DNA from: Burkholderiales bacterium
GTDB taxonomy: Bacteria > Pseudomonadota > Gammaproteobacteria > Burkholderiales > Burkholderiaceae_C
Assembly: GCA_016191525.1 (NCBI GenBank)
Contig: JACPOK010000040.1
Location: 62,001-126,000, forward strand
DNA: 64,000 bases
Direction of reading: 5' to 3'
Shown here: positions 52,676 through 62,159 of the stretch, piece after piece
How the letters are laid out: every line of letters begins with the position of its first letter
Numbering within the stretch: position 1 is the stretch's first letter
Translations under genes and position numbers: made by a program
Notes under the pieces: model-generated
Databases searched by the model: none
What the model was told of the DNA's origin: nothing
Seen by the model: only the letters and a program-made list of their open reading frames with translations

Positions 52676-54946
52676 ATGAGCGCCGTGCTGCAATCTTCTC
52701 CCGGTAAAAAAGGCAAGCCTGCGGCCAAGCCCAGCCCTGCCGCGGCCAACGCAGCCGCCGCCAGTTTTGCCGCGCTCACGGCCAAACTTGATTACATGGA
52801 GCCGGCCGAGGTGGAACAGGTCCGCAAGGCCTACCGCTTCGCCGATGAAGCCCATCTCGGCCAGATCCGCGCCAGCGGCGAGCCCTACATCACCCACCCG
52901 ATCGCCGTGGCGGCCCAATGCGCCGAATGGAAGCTGGATGCGCAGGCGCTGATGGCCGCCCTGCTGCATGACGCCATCGAGGATTGCGGCGTGACCAAGC
53001 CCGAGCTGATCGAGCGGTTCGGCGCGCCGGTGGCCGACCTGGTGGACGGGCTGACCAAGCTGGACAAGCTGCAGTTCAACACCCGCGAAGAGAACCAGGC
53101 CGAGTCGTTCCGCAAGATGCTGCTGGCCATGGCGCGCGATGTGCGCGTCATCCTGATCAAGCTGGCCGACCGCACCCACAACATGCGCACGCTCGATGAC
53201 GTGCCGCGCGAGAAGTGGGCCCGCATCTCGTCGGAGACGCTGGAGATCTACGCGCCCATCGCCAACCGGCTGGGCCTGAACCAGACCTACCGCGAGCTGC
53301 AGGAGTTGTCGTTCCGCCACCTGCAGCCCTGGCGCTACGCCATCCTGACCAAGGCGGTGACCAAGGCCCGCAACCGCCGGCGCGACCTGATCCAGAAGGT
53401 GCAGCGCGAAGTCGAATCCGCTTTCGCGGCGGCGGGAATGGAAGTGCGCATCGCAGGCCGCGAGAAGACGCTCTATTCCATCTACCGCAAGATGGACGAC
53501 AAGCACCTGAGCTTTGCCCAGGTGACCGACATCTATGGCTTCCGGGTGATCGTGCCTGGCGTGATCGAGTGCTACACCGGCATGGGGCTGCTGCACCAGA
53601 TGTACAAGCCGGTGCCGGGCAAGTTCAAGGACCACATCGCCATTCCCAAGGTCAACGGCTACCAATCGCTGCACACCACGCTGGTCGGGCCCTCGGGTGT
53701 CAATGTCGAATTCCAGATGCGCACCGAAGCCATGCACGTGGTGGCCGAGTCGGGCGTGGCCGCCCACTGGCTCTACAAGGCCAGCCAGCCTGACGGCGAC
53801 GGGGCCGACCGGCTGGGCACCAAGTGGCTGCAGTCGCTGCTGGACATCCAGCATGAAACCCGGGATGCCGCCGAGTTCTGGGACCACGTCAAGATCGACC
53901 TGTTCCCGGATGCCGTGTATGTATTCACCCCGAAGAGCCAGATCATGGCGCTGCCGCGCGGGGCGACCGTGGTGGACTTTGCCTACGCCATCCACAGCAA
54001 CATCGGCGACCGCACGGCGGCCGCCAGGATCAACGGCCAGCAGGTGCCATTGCGTACCGAGCTGAAGAACGGCGACGTGGTGGAGGTGGTCACCGCGCCC
54101 GTCTCCACGCCCAATCCGGCGTGGTTGGGCTTTGTGCGCACGGGCCGCGCCCGCTCCAAGATCCGCCATCACCTCAAGACCATGAAGCAGGCCGAGTCGC
54201 AGCAGCTGGGCGAGAAGCTGCTGACGCAGGCGCTGCGGGCGGAAGGCATGGAAAAGCTGCCGACCGACGATGAGGGCCACCACAGTCTGTGGGAAAAACT
54301 GCTGCGGTTCACCGGCAACCGTACGCGGGCGGAACTGCTGACCGACATCGGCCTGGGCAAGCGCATCGCCAGCATCGTCGCCAAGCGGCTGATGACGCTG
54401 CTGGCCGAGCGCGGTGAGCGGCCCGATGCGCTGCTGATCACGCGCGAGCGCTATACCGCCCATGAAAACGTCTCGCAGGGCGAGGTGACGCTGGACGGCA
54501 GCGAAAACGCGTCCGTGCAATTCGCCACCTGCTGCCGGCCGGTTCCCGGCGATGCCATCGTCGGCTACCTGGGACGCGGCGAAGGCCTGGTCGTCCATAC
54601 CGACGATTGCGCGGTGGCCAAGCGCTTGCAGCACAAGGACAGCGAGCGCTTCATCGGCGTCGAGTGGGCCGATGAGCCCGTGCGCGCCTTTGAGACCGGC
54701 GTGCTGGTGACCGTTTCCAACGGCAAGGGGGTGCTGGCCCGCGTGGCCGCCGCACTGGCCAGCGCGGAGGCCGACATCACCCACGTGGACATGGGCGACG
54801 AGCGGGCGCAGGACGCGACGGACCTGCGGTTCGTCATCGCGGTGCGCGACAAGACCCACCTGGACGCGGCGCTGCGCATCCTCAAGCGCACGCCTTCGGT
54901 GATGCGGGCGCAGCGCGTGCGGCCCGGTGGATCAGGCGGCGCCTGA
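52676..54946 (+). CDS. spoT: Bifunctional (p)ppGpp synthetase/hydrolase
   Basis: A 756-residue RelA/SpoT homologue. The HD hydrolase domain has HPIAVAAQCA and HDAIED (~residue 98). The synthetase domain follows with GREKTLYSIYRKMDDK, DIYGFRVIV and GYQSLHTTLVGPSG; then TGS (VYVFTPKSQIMALPRGAT) and a C-terminal ACT domain. The intact HD motif marks it as the hydrolase-capable SpoT/Rsh type. The 3' end overlaps the convergent greB by 15 bases. Confidence 0.95.
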   Translation: MSAVLQSSPGKKGKPAAKPSPAAANAAAASFAALTAKLDYMEPAEVEQVRKAYRFADEAHLGQIRASGEPYITHPIAVAAQCAEWKLDAQALMAALLHDAIEDCGVTKPELIERFGAPVADLVDGLTKLDKLQFNTREENQAESFRKMLLAMARDVRVILIKLADRTHNMRTLDDVPREKWARISSETLEIYAPIANRLGLNQTYRELQELSFRHLQPWRYAILTKAVTKARNRRRDLIQKVQREVESAFAAAGMEVRIAGREKTLYSIYRKMDDKHLSFAQVTDIYGFRVIVPGVIECYTGMGLLHQMYKPVPGKFKDHIAIPKVNGYQSLHTTLVGPSGVNVEFQMRTEAMHVVAESGVAAHWLYKASQPDGDGADRLGTKWLQSLLDIQHETRDAAEFWDHVKIDLFPDAVYVFTPKSQIMALPRGATVVDFAYAIHSNIGDRTAAARINGQQVPLRTELKNGDVVEVVTAPVSTPNPAWLGFVRTGRARSKIRHHLKTMKQAESQQLGEKLLTQALRAEGMEKLPTDDEGHHSLWEKLLRFTGNRTRAELLTDIGLGKRIASIVAKRLMTLLAERGERPDALLITRERYTAHENVSQGEVTLDGSENASVQFATCCRPVPGDAIVGYLGRGEGLVVHTDDCAVAKRLQHKDSERFIGVEWADEPVRAFETGVLVTVSNGKGVLARVAAALASAEADITHVDMGDERAQDATDLRFVIAVRDKTHLDAALRILKRTPSVMRAQRVRPGGSGGA

Positions 54947-55504
54947 CGCGCCGGCCGGCTGCGGGTACCGCACCCGCAGGATCTCGATTTCCTGCGCTCC
55001 GGCGGGCGTCACGAGCCGCACCACGTCTCCCTCGCGGGCCTTGAGCAGCGCGCGCGCGATCGGTGAAATCCAGCTGACCTGCCCCAGCGCGCTGTCGGCC
55101 TCGTCGATGCCCATGATGGTGACCGTCCGCTCCTGGCCGGACTCATCCGCGTAGGTGACCGACGCGCCGAAGAAGGCCTGGTCGCGCCCATGATGCACGG
55201 CGGGATCGGTCACCTCCGCGATCTCCAGCCGCTTGGTCAGGAACCGGATGCGGCGGTCGATTTCGCGCAGCCTTTTCTTGCCGTAGATGTAGTCGCCGTT
55301 CTCGGAGCGGTCGCCGTTGCGGGCGGCCCAGTGCACGGCCTCCACCACCTTGGGCCGCTCCTCGTCCATCAGTTGCAGCAATTCAGCGCGCAGCCGGGCG
55401 TAACCCGCCGGGGTGATGTAGTTCTTGCCGGCGGCAGGTAGGGCGGGAACGTCGCCGTCTTCCTCGTCGTCGTTGTCGCTCTCGCGCGTGAATGCCTTGC
55501 TCAT
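54932..55504 (-). CDS. greB: Transcription elongation factor GreB
   Basis: A 190-residue GreB that rescues backtracked RNA polymerase. It has the GreA/B coiled coil (YARLRAELLQLMDEERPKVVEAVHW) with the acidic tip RSENGDYIYGKKRLREID, and the C-terminal SWISPIARALLKAREGDVV. An N-terminal acidic extension (RESDNDDEEDGD) is unusual. ATG at 55504 fits the family start. Confidence 0.93.
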   Translation of the reverse strand: MSKAFTRESDNDDEEDGDVPALPAAGKNYITPAGYARLRAELLQLMDEERPKVVEAVHWAARNGDRSENGDYIYGKKRLREIDRRIRFLTKRLEIAEVTDPAVHHGRDQAFFGASVTYADESGQERTVTIMGIDEADSALGQVSWISPIARALLKAREGDVVRLVTPAGAQEIEILRVRYPQPAGASGAA

Positions 55505-55627
55505 GCGCCCAAGCATAGCCAAGCCCGCGCGGTTTGCGTCTGGCGCTTGTCCTACGTCCGCTTCGGCGGCGTCCTATGGCGGCCAGGGCGGCTTGCGATG
55601 AACAATCAGGCAAACCCAGGAGCAGCC

Positions 55628-55918
55628 ATGGCCAGCAATAACTCCGCACCCCACGTGTTCAATCCCACCGCAGAAGATGCCTATTGGCAGGACGCGTTTC
55701 GCAAGGAGCCGTATTACAAGCCCGAGCTCGACTACCAGGACTACAGCCCGGCGTATCGGGTGGGCTATACGGGCCCGTTGCGCCGCGGCGGCAGCTTCAA
55801 CGCCCTGGAAGGTGAGCTGCACCGTGACTGGGAACAGGTGAAAGGCCCTTCGCGCCTGACCTGGGACGAAGCGCGACAGGCTACGCGGGCAGCGTGGCGG
55901 CGCGTGGTGGAGCGCTAG
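55628..55918 (+). CDS. Small conserved-looking soluble protein, unknown function
   Basis: A 96-residue protein starting at ATG 55628 after a good AGGAG site. It is rich in aromatic residues (AYWQDAFRKEPYYKPELDYQDY and SPAYRVGYTG) and contains a helical C-terminal half (LTWDEARQATRAAWRRVVER). It resembles short proteins of unknown function seen in Burkholderiales. No membrane segment. The end overlaps a convergent gene by 4 bases. Confidence 0.7.
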   Translation: MASNNSAPHVFNPTAEDAYWQDAFRKEPYYKPELDYQDYSPAYRVGYTGPLRRGGSFNALEGELHRDWEQVKGPSRLTWDEARQATRAAWRRVVER

Positions 55919-56328
55919 CCCCTGGGATTTTCGATAAAGGCCTCGACCCGGCCGCGCACGGCCAGGTAAAGGGCGGCGCCGGCCAGCGTGTTGTTCGCCA
56001 GAGCGCCCCGGGTTTCCAGCTCGCCCTGGCCGGGAATGGTCACAGTCGCGACCCATTCGGTGCTGGTTCCCGGCACGTACCTGACCCGGTAGGCAAAGCG
56101 CTTGCCGTCGGTCTTGCGCACGTAGTCGATTGGTTTTTCAGCCTTGTCGAGGATTTCGCGCACGGCCTCCACCGCTTCTGCGGCGGCCACGGTTTCAGTC
56201 CGCCCGAAGCTCTCGCCGCCCTGCCCGGCCCTGCCGTCGGCAAACAAGGCGGCCCAGCTCCAGCGCTCATTTCTCTCGCTGAGCTGGATGGTGAATTCCG
56301 TCCCCTTGTATTCGTGACTTTGCGCCAT
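55915..56328 (-). CDS. Small soluble protein, unknown function
   Basis: A 137-residue protein starting at ATG 56328 (an in-frame ATG at 56349 is possible). It begins with a charged, aromatic stretch (MAQSHEYKGTEFTIQLS) that suggests a beta-strand domain, then a helix (VAAAEAVEAVREILDKAEK) and a C-terminal AxxYLAVRG segment. No family is recognised. It follows the tRNA terminator on the same strand. Confidence 0.65.
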   Translation of the reverse strand: MAQSHEYKGTEFTIQLSERNERWSWAALFADGRAGQGGESFGRTETVAAAEAVEAVREILDKAEKPIDYVRKTDGKRFAYRVRYVPGTSTEWVATVTIPGQGELETRGALANNTLAGAALYLAVRGRVEAFIENPRG

Positions 56329-56367
56329 GGCGAGGGAAGTGTGACGCATGCGCGCCCACAAGGAAAA

Positions 56368-56398
56368 ACGGCCCGGAGGGTTGGAGCCTCCGGGCCGT
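56368..56398 (-). terminator. Rho-independent terminator of the tRNA pair
   Basis: ACGGCCCGGAGG and CCTCCGGGCCGT form a 12-base stem with a 7-base loop; on the minus strand it is followed by TTTTT. It closes transcription from the two minus-strand tRNA genes. Confidence 0.9.
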
Positions 56399-56416
56399 TG
56401 TCCGTTAACGAAAATC

Positions 56417-56493
56417 TGGTGCGGCTGGCAGGAATTGAACCCACGACCCCTTGGTTCGTAGCCAAGTACTCTATCCAACTGAGCTACAGCCGC
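56417..56493 (-). tRNA. tRNA-Arg (ACG)
   Basis: A 77-base tRNA with encoded CCA. Acceptor GCGGCTG pairs with CAGCCGC; the anticodon stem-loop TTGGCTACGAACCAA gives ACG, which is read as ICG; the T loop is GTTCAATTC. Confidence 0.95.
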
Positions 56494-56535
56494 GCAAGCC
56501 CTAAATTATAGCAGTTCCCGGCGGGCGGGCCGGAA

Positions 56536-56612
56536 TGGTAGGACGTGTTGGACTTGAACCAACGACCAAAGGATTATGAGTCCTCTGCTCTAACCAACTG
56601 AGCTAACGTCCC
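56536..56612 (-). tRNA. tRNA with CAU anticodon, probably tRNA-Ile2 (lysidine type)
   Basis: A 77-base tRNA with encoded CCA and anticodon CAU (GACTCATAATC). The body, including GCAGAGGACTCATAATCC, TTGGTCG and GGTTCAAGTCC, looks closer to the lysidine-modified tRNA-Ile2 of E. coli than to elongator tRNA-Met. Elongator Met remains possible. The first acceptor pair is G-U. Confidence 0.75.
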
Positions 56613-56634
56613 GCCGCCGTCGATTGTAAGAGGC

Positions 56635-57639
56635 CTACCTGTTGTGGCTGAGGGCGTTGGTAACCAGCCGCGCGGTGATGTCGACGATCTGGATCATCCG
56701 GTCATAGGGCATGCGCGTGGGGCCGATCACGCCGAGCGTGCCAACCACCTGGCCATTGACCTCATAGGGTGCGCTGACGACCGAAAGTTCCTCGAAGGGG
56801 ACCACCTTGCTTTCACCGCCGATGAAGATGCGCACCCCTTCGGCCTGGCTGGAGATGTCGAGCAGGCGCATCAACTGCGTCTTCTGCTCGAACAGGTCAA
56901 ACGCGCGCCGCAGCTGCCCCATGTCGGCGGAGAAATCACTGACCGAAAGCAGGTTGCGCTCGCCGGAGATCACCACTTCGCCCTGCGCCTGGTCCAGCGC
57001 CTCGGAGCCGGCTTCGACGGCCGTCTGCATCAGCGCGCCGATTTCCCCGCGCAGCCGCTCGACCTCGCCCTTCAGGCGCTCGCGCACCTGTTCGATGGCC
57101 ATCCCGGCGTAGTTCGCGTTGAGGTAGTTGGACGCCTCGATCAGCTGCGGCTGGGTGTAGTCGGCCTCGGTAAAGACCACCCTGTTCTGTACATCGCCTT
57201 CGGGCGACACGATGATGACCAGGAAGCGCTTTTCCGACAGCCGCAGGAACTCGATGTGGCGAAAGACCGAGGCGCGGCGCGGCGCGATGACGACACCGAC
57301 AAACTGCGACAGGTTGGACAGCAGTTGCGCCGCGTTGCTGATGACCTTCTGAGGCTGGTCCGCCGCCAGGCTGGGGGCGGGAAACTGCTCACGCTGCGCG
57401 GTGAGCATGGTGTCGACGAACAACCGGTAACCGCGCGCCGTGGGGATGCGCCCCGCCGAAGTGTGCGGGCTGGCGATCAGGCCCAGCTCTTCCAGGTCCG
57501 ACATCACGTTGCGGATCGTGGCCGGCGACAGATCCAGCCCCGAGGCGCGCGAAAGGGTTCGCGAGCCCACGGGCTGGCCGTCGGCGATATAGCGCTCGAC
57601 CAGCGCTTTCAACAACAGCTTGGCACGGTCATCGAGCAT
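56635..57639 (-). CDS. hrcA: Heat-inducible transcription repressor HrcA
   Basis: A 334-residue HrcA. The N-terminal winged helix has [20 protein letters not shown] and [19 protein letters not shown]. The GAF-like domain includes [20 protein letters not shown], and the end has [18 protein letters not shown]. It represses chaperone genes in many bacteria by binding CIRCE. No CIRCE (TTAGCACTC-N9-GAGTGCTAA) was seen in this window. It is divergent from nadK across 41 bases. Confidence 0.95.
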   Translation of the reverse strand: MLDDRAKLLLKALVERYIADGQPVGSRTLSRASGLDLSPATIRNVMSDLEELGLIASPHTSAGRIPTARGYRLFVDTMLTAQREQFPAPSLAADQPQKVISNAAQLLSNLSQFVGVVIAPRRASVFRHIEFLRLSEKRFLVIIVSPEGDVQNRVVFTEADYTQPQLIEASNYLNANYAGMAIEQVRERLKGEVERLRGEIGALMQTAVEAGSEALDQAQGEVVISGERNLLSVSDFSADMGQLRRAFDLFEQKTQLMRLLDISSQAEGVRIFIGGESKVVPFEELSVVSAPYEVNGQVVGTLGVIGPTRMPYDRMIQIVDITARLVTNALSHNR

Positions 57640-57652
57640 GATTGGTGTGGTT

Positions 57653-57681
57653 TCGGCAATTTTAATGATGTAATTTGCCGA
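57653..57681. promoter_or_regulatory. Inverted repeat between hrcA and nadK
   Basis: TCGGCAA (57653-57659) and TTGCCGA (57675-57681) are perfect 7-base inverted arms 15 bases apart, and three of the next four bases of each arm also pair. The right arm reaches the first base of the nadK ATG at 57681. It may be an operator for a regulator or the folded leader of nadK. It does not resemble CIRCE. Confidence 0.4.
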
Positions 57682-58574
57682 TGAAATCCCAATTCCGCCA
57701 GGTCGCCCTGATTGGCAAGTACCATGCCGCGGTTTCGGGTACCCCGGCGGGCGCGGCGCGCGGTGCGCTGGATGACATTGCCCACTTTCTCGCCTCCCAG
57801 GGTTGTGACGTTGTGGTGGAACGCGAGACCGCCGCCAACGCCGGTGTCACGGGCTACCCGACGCTCGACCTGGCCGAGATCGGGGCCCAGTGCGACCTGG
57901 GCCTGGTGGTAGGGGGTGACGGTACCATGCTTGGCATCGGCCGGCAGCTGGCGCGCCATGGCGTACCCCTGATCGGCATCAACCAGGGACGGCTGGGATT
58001 CATCACCGACATTCCGCTGGAGACCTACCGCGCCACGCTCACGCCGATGCTGCAGGGCGAGTTCGAGGAAGACCAGCGCACGCTGATGCAGGCCAAGGTG
58101 ATGCGCGACGGCCGCTGCGTTTTCGACGCCCTGGCGATGAACGATGTGGTGGTCAACCGCGGCGCGACCTCGGGGATGGTCGAACTGCGTGTCGAGGTCG
58201 ATGGCCACTTTGTCGCCAGCCAGCGCGCCGACGGCCTGATCGTGGCGACGCCCACGGGTTCGACGGCCTATGCGCTTTCGGCCGGCGGCCCGCTGCTGCA
58301 CCCCTCCAATCCCGGCTGGGTGCTGGTGCCCATCGCGCCGCACACGCTGTCGAACCGCCCCATCGTGCTGGCCGATGCCGCCGAGATCGCGATCGAGGTA
58401 GTGTCCGGCCGCGATGCCAGCGCCAATTTCGACATGCAGTCACTGGCCTCGCTGCTTCGCGGGGACCGCATCACCGTCAGGCGGTCGGAGCACAAGGTCC
58501 GCTTCCTGCATCCGCGGGGCTGGACCTACTTCGATACGCTGCGAAAAAAACTTCACTGGAATGAAGGCGGATAG
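57681..58574 (+). CDS. nadK: NAD kinase
   Basis: A 297-residue ATP-NAD kinase making NADP. The catalytic [11 protein letters not shown] motif, [19 protein letters not shown] and [18 protein letters not shown] are all present. ATG at 57681 is chosen; a TTG six bases earlier is possible. It heads nadK-recN-rapZ. Confidence 0.95.
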   Translation: MKSQFRQVALIGKYHAAVSGTPAGAARGALDDIAHFLASQGCDVVVERETAANAGVTGYPTLDLAEIGAQCDLGLVVGGDGTMLGIGRQLARHGVPLIGINQGRLGFITDIPLETYRATLTPMLQGEFEEDQRTLMQAKVMRDGRCVFDALAMNDVVVNRGATSGMVELRVEVDGHFVASQRADGLIVATPTGSTAYALSAGGPLLHPSNPGWVLVPIAPHTLSNRPIVLADAAEIAIEVVSGRDASANFDMQSLASLLRGDRITVRRSEHKVRFLHPRGWTYFDTLRKKLHWNEGG

Positions 58575-58576
58575 GC

Positions 58577-60241
58577 ATGGGGCTCAAGCGCATTGCACTG
58601 CGTGACTTTGTCATCGTCCATGAGCTCGAGCTCGACCTGGAACAGGGCTTCAGCGTCCTGACTGGCGAGACCGGCGCGGGCAAGTCGATCCTGGTTGACG
58701 CGCTCCAGCTGGCGCTGGGCTCCCGCTCGGATGCGAACGTGGTGCGTGAAGGCGCCGCACGCGCCGAAATCAGCGCGGAGTTCGATGCGCCGGGCGGCCT
58801 GGAGGCATGGCTGGAAGAAGCCGGCTTCGACATCGCGGACACGCTCCTGCTACGCCGCAGCATCGACAGCCTGGGCAAGAGCCGCGCCTGGATCAACGGC
58901 AGCCCGGCCACCGCGACCCAGCTGCGCGAACTGGGCGAGCGGCTGGTGGACATCCATGGCCAGCATGCGTGGCAGAGTCTCACGCGCCCCGACGTGGTGC
59001 GTGCCCTGCTGGACGGCTATGCCGGCGCGGACATCGCGCGCCTTCAGCAGATCTGGCATGGCTGGCGCGCCGCGCAAAAAACCCTGGAGGAAGCGCGGGC
59101 GGCGCAGGACTCGCTGCAGCGGGAGCGTGAGCGGCTGGCCTGGCAGATCGGCGAAGTGGAAAAGCTGGCGCCGGCGGTCAACGAGTGGGACGAACTCAAC
59201 ACCAGCCATGGCCGCCTATCGAATGCACAGGCCCTGCTGGAAGCGGCGCAAGGCGCACTGGACACGCTGCAGGGCGACGATGGCGGCGCGAGCCGCGGCC
59301 TTGCCCACGCTCTGGCGCTGCTACACGCGCAGGAGCATGTCGAGCCCGCGTTCAGCGACCTCGCACAGACGCTGGCAGCCAGTCTTGCGCAGGCGGAGGA
59401 TGCGGCCAGGACCCTGGGCGCCTACCTGCGCAAGACGGAACTGGACCCGGCGCGCCTGGCGCAGCTGGACGAGCGCATGTCGCTATGGGTATCGCTGTCG
59501 CGCCGGTACAAGCGAAGCCCGGCCGAGTTGCCCGCCCTGCTCGGCACCTGGCGCGAAGAGCTGGCCCGGCTGGACGCGGCCGCTGACCTCGCAGCGCTGG
59601 AAACGGCGGAGAAAAAGCAGGCCGAGCTTTATTTCGCCGAGGCGCGCCAGCTATCGAAGGTCCGCAGCAAGGCGGCTCCCAAGCTCGCCCATGCCGTGAC
59701 CCAGGCCATGCAGGGCCTGGGAATGACCGGCGGCCGTTTTGAAGTGGCGCTTGAAAAGTGCGCGCAGCCCGCGCAAGCCGGCCTGGAAGACGTGGTTTTC
59801 CTTGTCGCCGGCCACGCCGGCAGCACACCGCGCCCGATCGGCAAGGTGGCCTCGGGCGGCGAGCTCTCTCGCATCGCGCTGGCAATTGCCGTGACCACCA
59901 GCCAGCTCGGAAGCGCCGGTACGCTGATCTTCGACGAAGTGGATTCGGGCGTGGGCGGCGCGGTCGCAGAAACCGTCGGGCGCCTCATGAAGCAGCTGGG
60001 CCGCGACAGGCAGGTCCTGGCCGTGACGCACCTGCCGCAGGTCGCCGCATGCGCGGACCATCATCTCGTCGTGGCCAAGCAAAGCCGCTCCGGCGTCGCG
60101 GCCAGCACGGTTTCGCCGGTCCAAGGCGAGCAGCGTGTCGCCGAAGTCGCCCGCATGCTCGGCGGCGAACGGCTGTCCGGCACGACGCTGGCGCACGCCA
60201 AGGAAATGCTCGGCGACGGCGCCGCGCGCAGCCGGCCATGA
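58577..60241 (+). CDS. recN: DNA repair ATPase RecN
   Basis: A 554-residue SMC-like protein for double-strand break repair. Walker A is [17 protein letters not shown] near residue 30; the central coiled coil covers about residues 160-390; the signature [12 protein letters not shown] and Walker [13 protein letters not shown] follow near 430-460. It starts 2 bases after nadK and overlaps rapZ (ATGA). Confidence 0.95.
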   Translation: MGLKRIALRDFVIVHELELDLEQGFSVLTGETGAGKSILVDALQLALGSRSDANVVREGAARAEISAEFDAPGGLEAWLEEAGFDIADTLLLRRSIDSLGKSRAWINGSPATATQLRELGERLVDIHGQHAWQSLTRPDVVRALLDGYAGADIARLQQIWHGWRAAQKTLEEARAAQDSLQRERERLAWQIGEVEKLAPAVNEWDELNTSHGRLSNAQALLEAAQGALDTLQGDDGGASRGLAHALALLHAQEHVEPAFSDLAQTLAASLAQAEDAARTLGAYLRKTELDPARLAQLDERMSLWVSLSRRYKRSPAELPALLGTWREELARLDAAADLAALETAEKKQAELYFAEARQLSKVRSKAAPKLAHAVTQAMQGLGMTGGRFEVALEKCAQPAQAGLEDVVFLVAGHAGSTPRPIGKVASGGELSRIALAIAVTTSQLGSAGTLIFDEVDSGVGGAVAETVGRLMKQLGRDRQVLAVTHLPQVAACADHHLVVAKQSRSGVAASTVSPVQGEQRVAEVARMLGGERLSGTTLAHAKEMLGDGAARSRP

Positions 60242-61122
60242 CGCTGGAGGCCGTGCTCATCACCGGCATGTCGGGCTCCGGCAAGTCGGTGGCCCTGCGT
60301 GCACTGGAAGACGCGGGCTACTACTGCGTGGACAACCTTCCGCCCGAACTGCTGCTGTCGTTCATCGCGCTGGAACAGCGCAATACCGCCAACCGCGTGG
60401 CGATCGCGATGGACGTGCGCAGCGCGACCTCCCTGCCCCAGGTGCCGGCGCAGTTGCGCGAGCTGCGAAGCCAGGGTGTGGTGATCAGGTCGCTTTTCCT
60501 CGATGCCACCACCGACACGCTGGTTCGCCGCTTTTCGGAGACGCGCAGGCGGCATCCGCTTTCCAGCGGCCGCGGGCCGGAAGTCCCGGGTGCCGCGCAC
60601 GACCAGCAGCATGCCCTGGTGGACGCGATCGAACTGGAGCGGGAGCTGCTGGCCGACCTGCGGGAGCACGCGCACGTGATCGACACCAGCGTGATCCGGC
60701 CGTCGCAGCTGCAGGCCCACGTCAAGTCGCTGTTGTCGGCCCCTGTCAGCCAGCTCACGCTGGTATTCGAATCCTTCGCTTTCAAGCGCGGCATCCCGGT
60801 GGACGCCGACTATGTGTTCGACGTGCGGATGCTGCCGAATCCGCACTACGAGCCTGCGCTGCGCCACCTGACGGGCAAGGACGAGGCGGTGGCGGCCTTC
60901 CTGCGCCAGCATGCCGACGTGGACCAGATGTATCGCCATATCGAGCATTTCCTCAACCATTGGCTGGAGCCGCTGGCCCGTGATCACCGCAGCTACGTCA
61001 CCGTTGCCATCGGCTGCACGGGCGGGCAGCACCGCTCGGTTTTCCTGGTTGAACGGCTGGCGGCGGCGTTCGCTGAACGCTGGATCACCCTGCGCCGGCA
61101 CCGCGAACTGGACGCGGACTAG
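60238..61122 (+). CDS. rapZ: RNase adapter protein RapZ
   Basis: A 294-residue RapZ (YvcJ) protein. P-loop [16 protein letters not shown] lies at residues ~10-25; [11 protein letters not shown] and the C-terminal [15 protein letters not shown] are diagnostic. In E. coli it controls GlmZ decay and amino-sugar synthesis; the partner RNA is not known here. The last bases overlap the convergent mutY. Confidence 0.94.
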   Translation: MTLEAVLITGMSGSGKSVALRALEDAGYYCVDNLPPELLLSFIALEQRNTANRVAIAMDVRSATSLPQVPAQLRELRSQGVVIRSLFLDATTDTLVRRFSETRRRHPLSSGRGPEVPGAAHDQQHALVDAIELERELLADLREHAHVIDTSVIRPSQLQAHVKSLLSAPVSQLTLVFESFAFKRGIPVDADYVFDVRMLPNPHYEPALRHLTGKDEAVAAFLRQHADVDQMYRHIEHFLNHWLEPLARDHRSYVTVAIGCTGGQHRSVFLVERLAAAFAERWITLRRHRELDAD

Positions 61123-62159
61123 TTTTCCAGCAAGCGCCGCACCGGCGCGGGAAGTCCCAGTTGCGGCCATCGATCCGCCGCGAACCATTCACCGCCACCC
61201 GAAGGCGAAGCGCCGGACGGCAGCTTCAGCGCGACGGGATGCAGGTGCAGATCCTTGTGGGTCAGCACGTGCACGAATGGCTCGCCCTCCTGAAGGTGGG
61301 TTGCAGCCCCCGCGGGCAGTGTTTCCTCCAGTGCCGCCCGGCTGCCAAAAGAAGGCAGGCAATGCAGCCCCGCCCAGATGCCCGGCACAGGACGCTTCTC
61401 CAGCCAGACCGCGCCCCGCGCATCGCGCGCCAGGAGCATCCACAGTGCTTGCGCGCTGCGCTTGAGCTTGCGCTTTTTCACCGGGTAGTCTTCGGGACGC
61501 CCCTGCGCCTGCGCGCTGCACAGGTCGTGCACGGGGCAGATCAGGCAGTTCGGGCTGCGCGAGAGGCAGACCGTGGCGCCCAGGTCCATCAGGCCCTGGG
61601 TGTAACCGGGCATGGCCTCCTGCACGGAACGCAGGGGCAGCATGGCTTGCGCCTCTTCCCACAACGCCTTCTCATTGGCGGCAACCTGCAGGTCGGCACC
61701 GAAGCCGAGCACCCGGGTCAGCACGCGTTTGACGTTTCCGTCGAGAATGGCCACCCGCTCACCGAAGCAGAAAGACGCAATCGCAGCGGCGGTCGAACGC
61801 CCTATCCCCGGCAGTGCCTGCAAGGCTTGCGCGCTGCGGGGAAATTCACCGCCGTGGTCCCGCACCACGGCCTGTGCGCAGCGATGCAGGTTACGGGCCC
61901 GGCTGTAGTAACCCAGCCCGCTCCACAGGCCCAGCACGTCATCCTCGCCGGCGGCGGCCAGCGCGCGAACGTCGGGGAATCGGCCCAGGAAGCGCGGGTA
62001 ATAGTCCAGCACGGTCGCCACCTGCGTTTGCTGCAGCATGATTTCGGAAAGCCACACGCGGTAGGGGTCGCGTGTTCCCTGCCACGGGAGGCTGTTGCGG
62101 CCATGCAGCTTTTGCCACCGGACAATGCGCCCGGCAAACCCCTGCGGCCGGGGGTTCAT
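61119..62159 (-). CDS. mutY: A/G-specific adenine glycosylase MutY
   Basis: A 346-residue base-excision repair enzyme. It has [20 protein letters not shown], the helix-hairpin-helix [15 protein letters not shown] with catalytic-type Asp in [13 protein letters not shown], and the 4Fe-4S set [17 protein letters not shown] (C-x6-C-x2-C-x5-C). A C-terminal Nudix-like domain for 8-oxoG recognition follows. Its start overlaps the stop of the upstream dynamin-like gene. Confidence 0.95.
   Translation of the reverse strand: MNPRPQGFAGRIVRWQKLHGRNSLPWQGTRDPYRVWLSEIMLQQTQVATVLDYYPRFLGRFPDVRALAAAGEDDVLGLWSGLGYYSRARNLHRCAQAVVRDHGGEFPRSAQALQALPGIGRSTAAAIASFCFGERVAILDGNVKRVLTRVLGFGADLQVAANEKALWEEAQAMLPLRSVQEAMPGYTQGLMDLGATVCLSRSPNCLICPVHDLCSAQAQGRPEDYPVKKRKLKRSAQALWMLLARDARGAVWLEKRPVPGIWAGLHCLPSFGSRAALEETLPAGAATHLQEGEPFVHVLTHKDLHLHPVALKLPSGASPSGGGEWFAADRWPQLGLPAPVRRLLEN

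Noticed and set aside
52658..54859. Long open frame antisense to spoT
   Set aside because: The opposite strand has a full set of RelA/SpoT domains; the antisense product is low-complexity and has no recognisable motif.
57640..57680. CIRCE element expected near hrcA
   Set aside because: Neither TTAGCACTC nor its inverted partner is present; the inverted repeat there has a different sequence.
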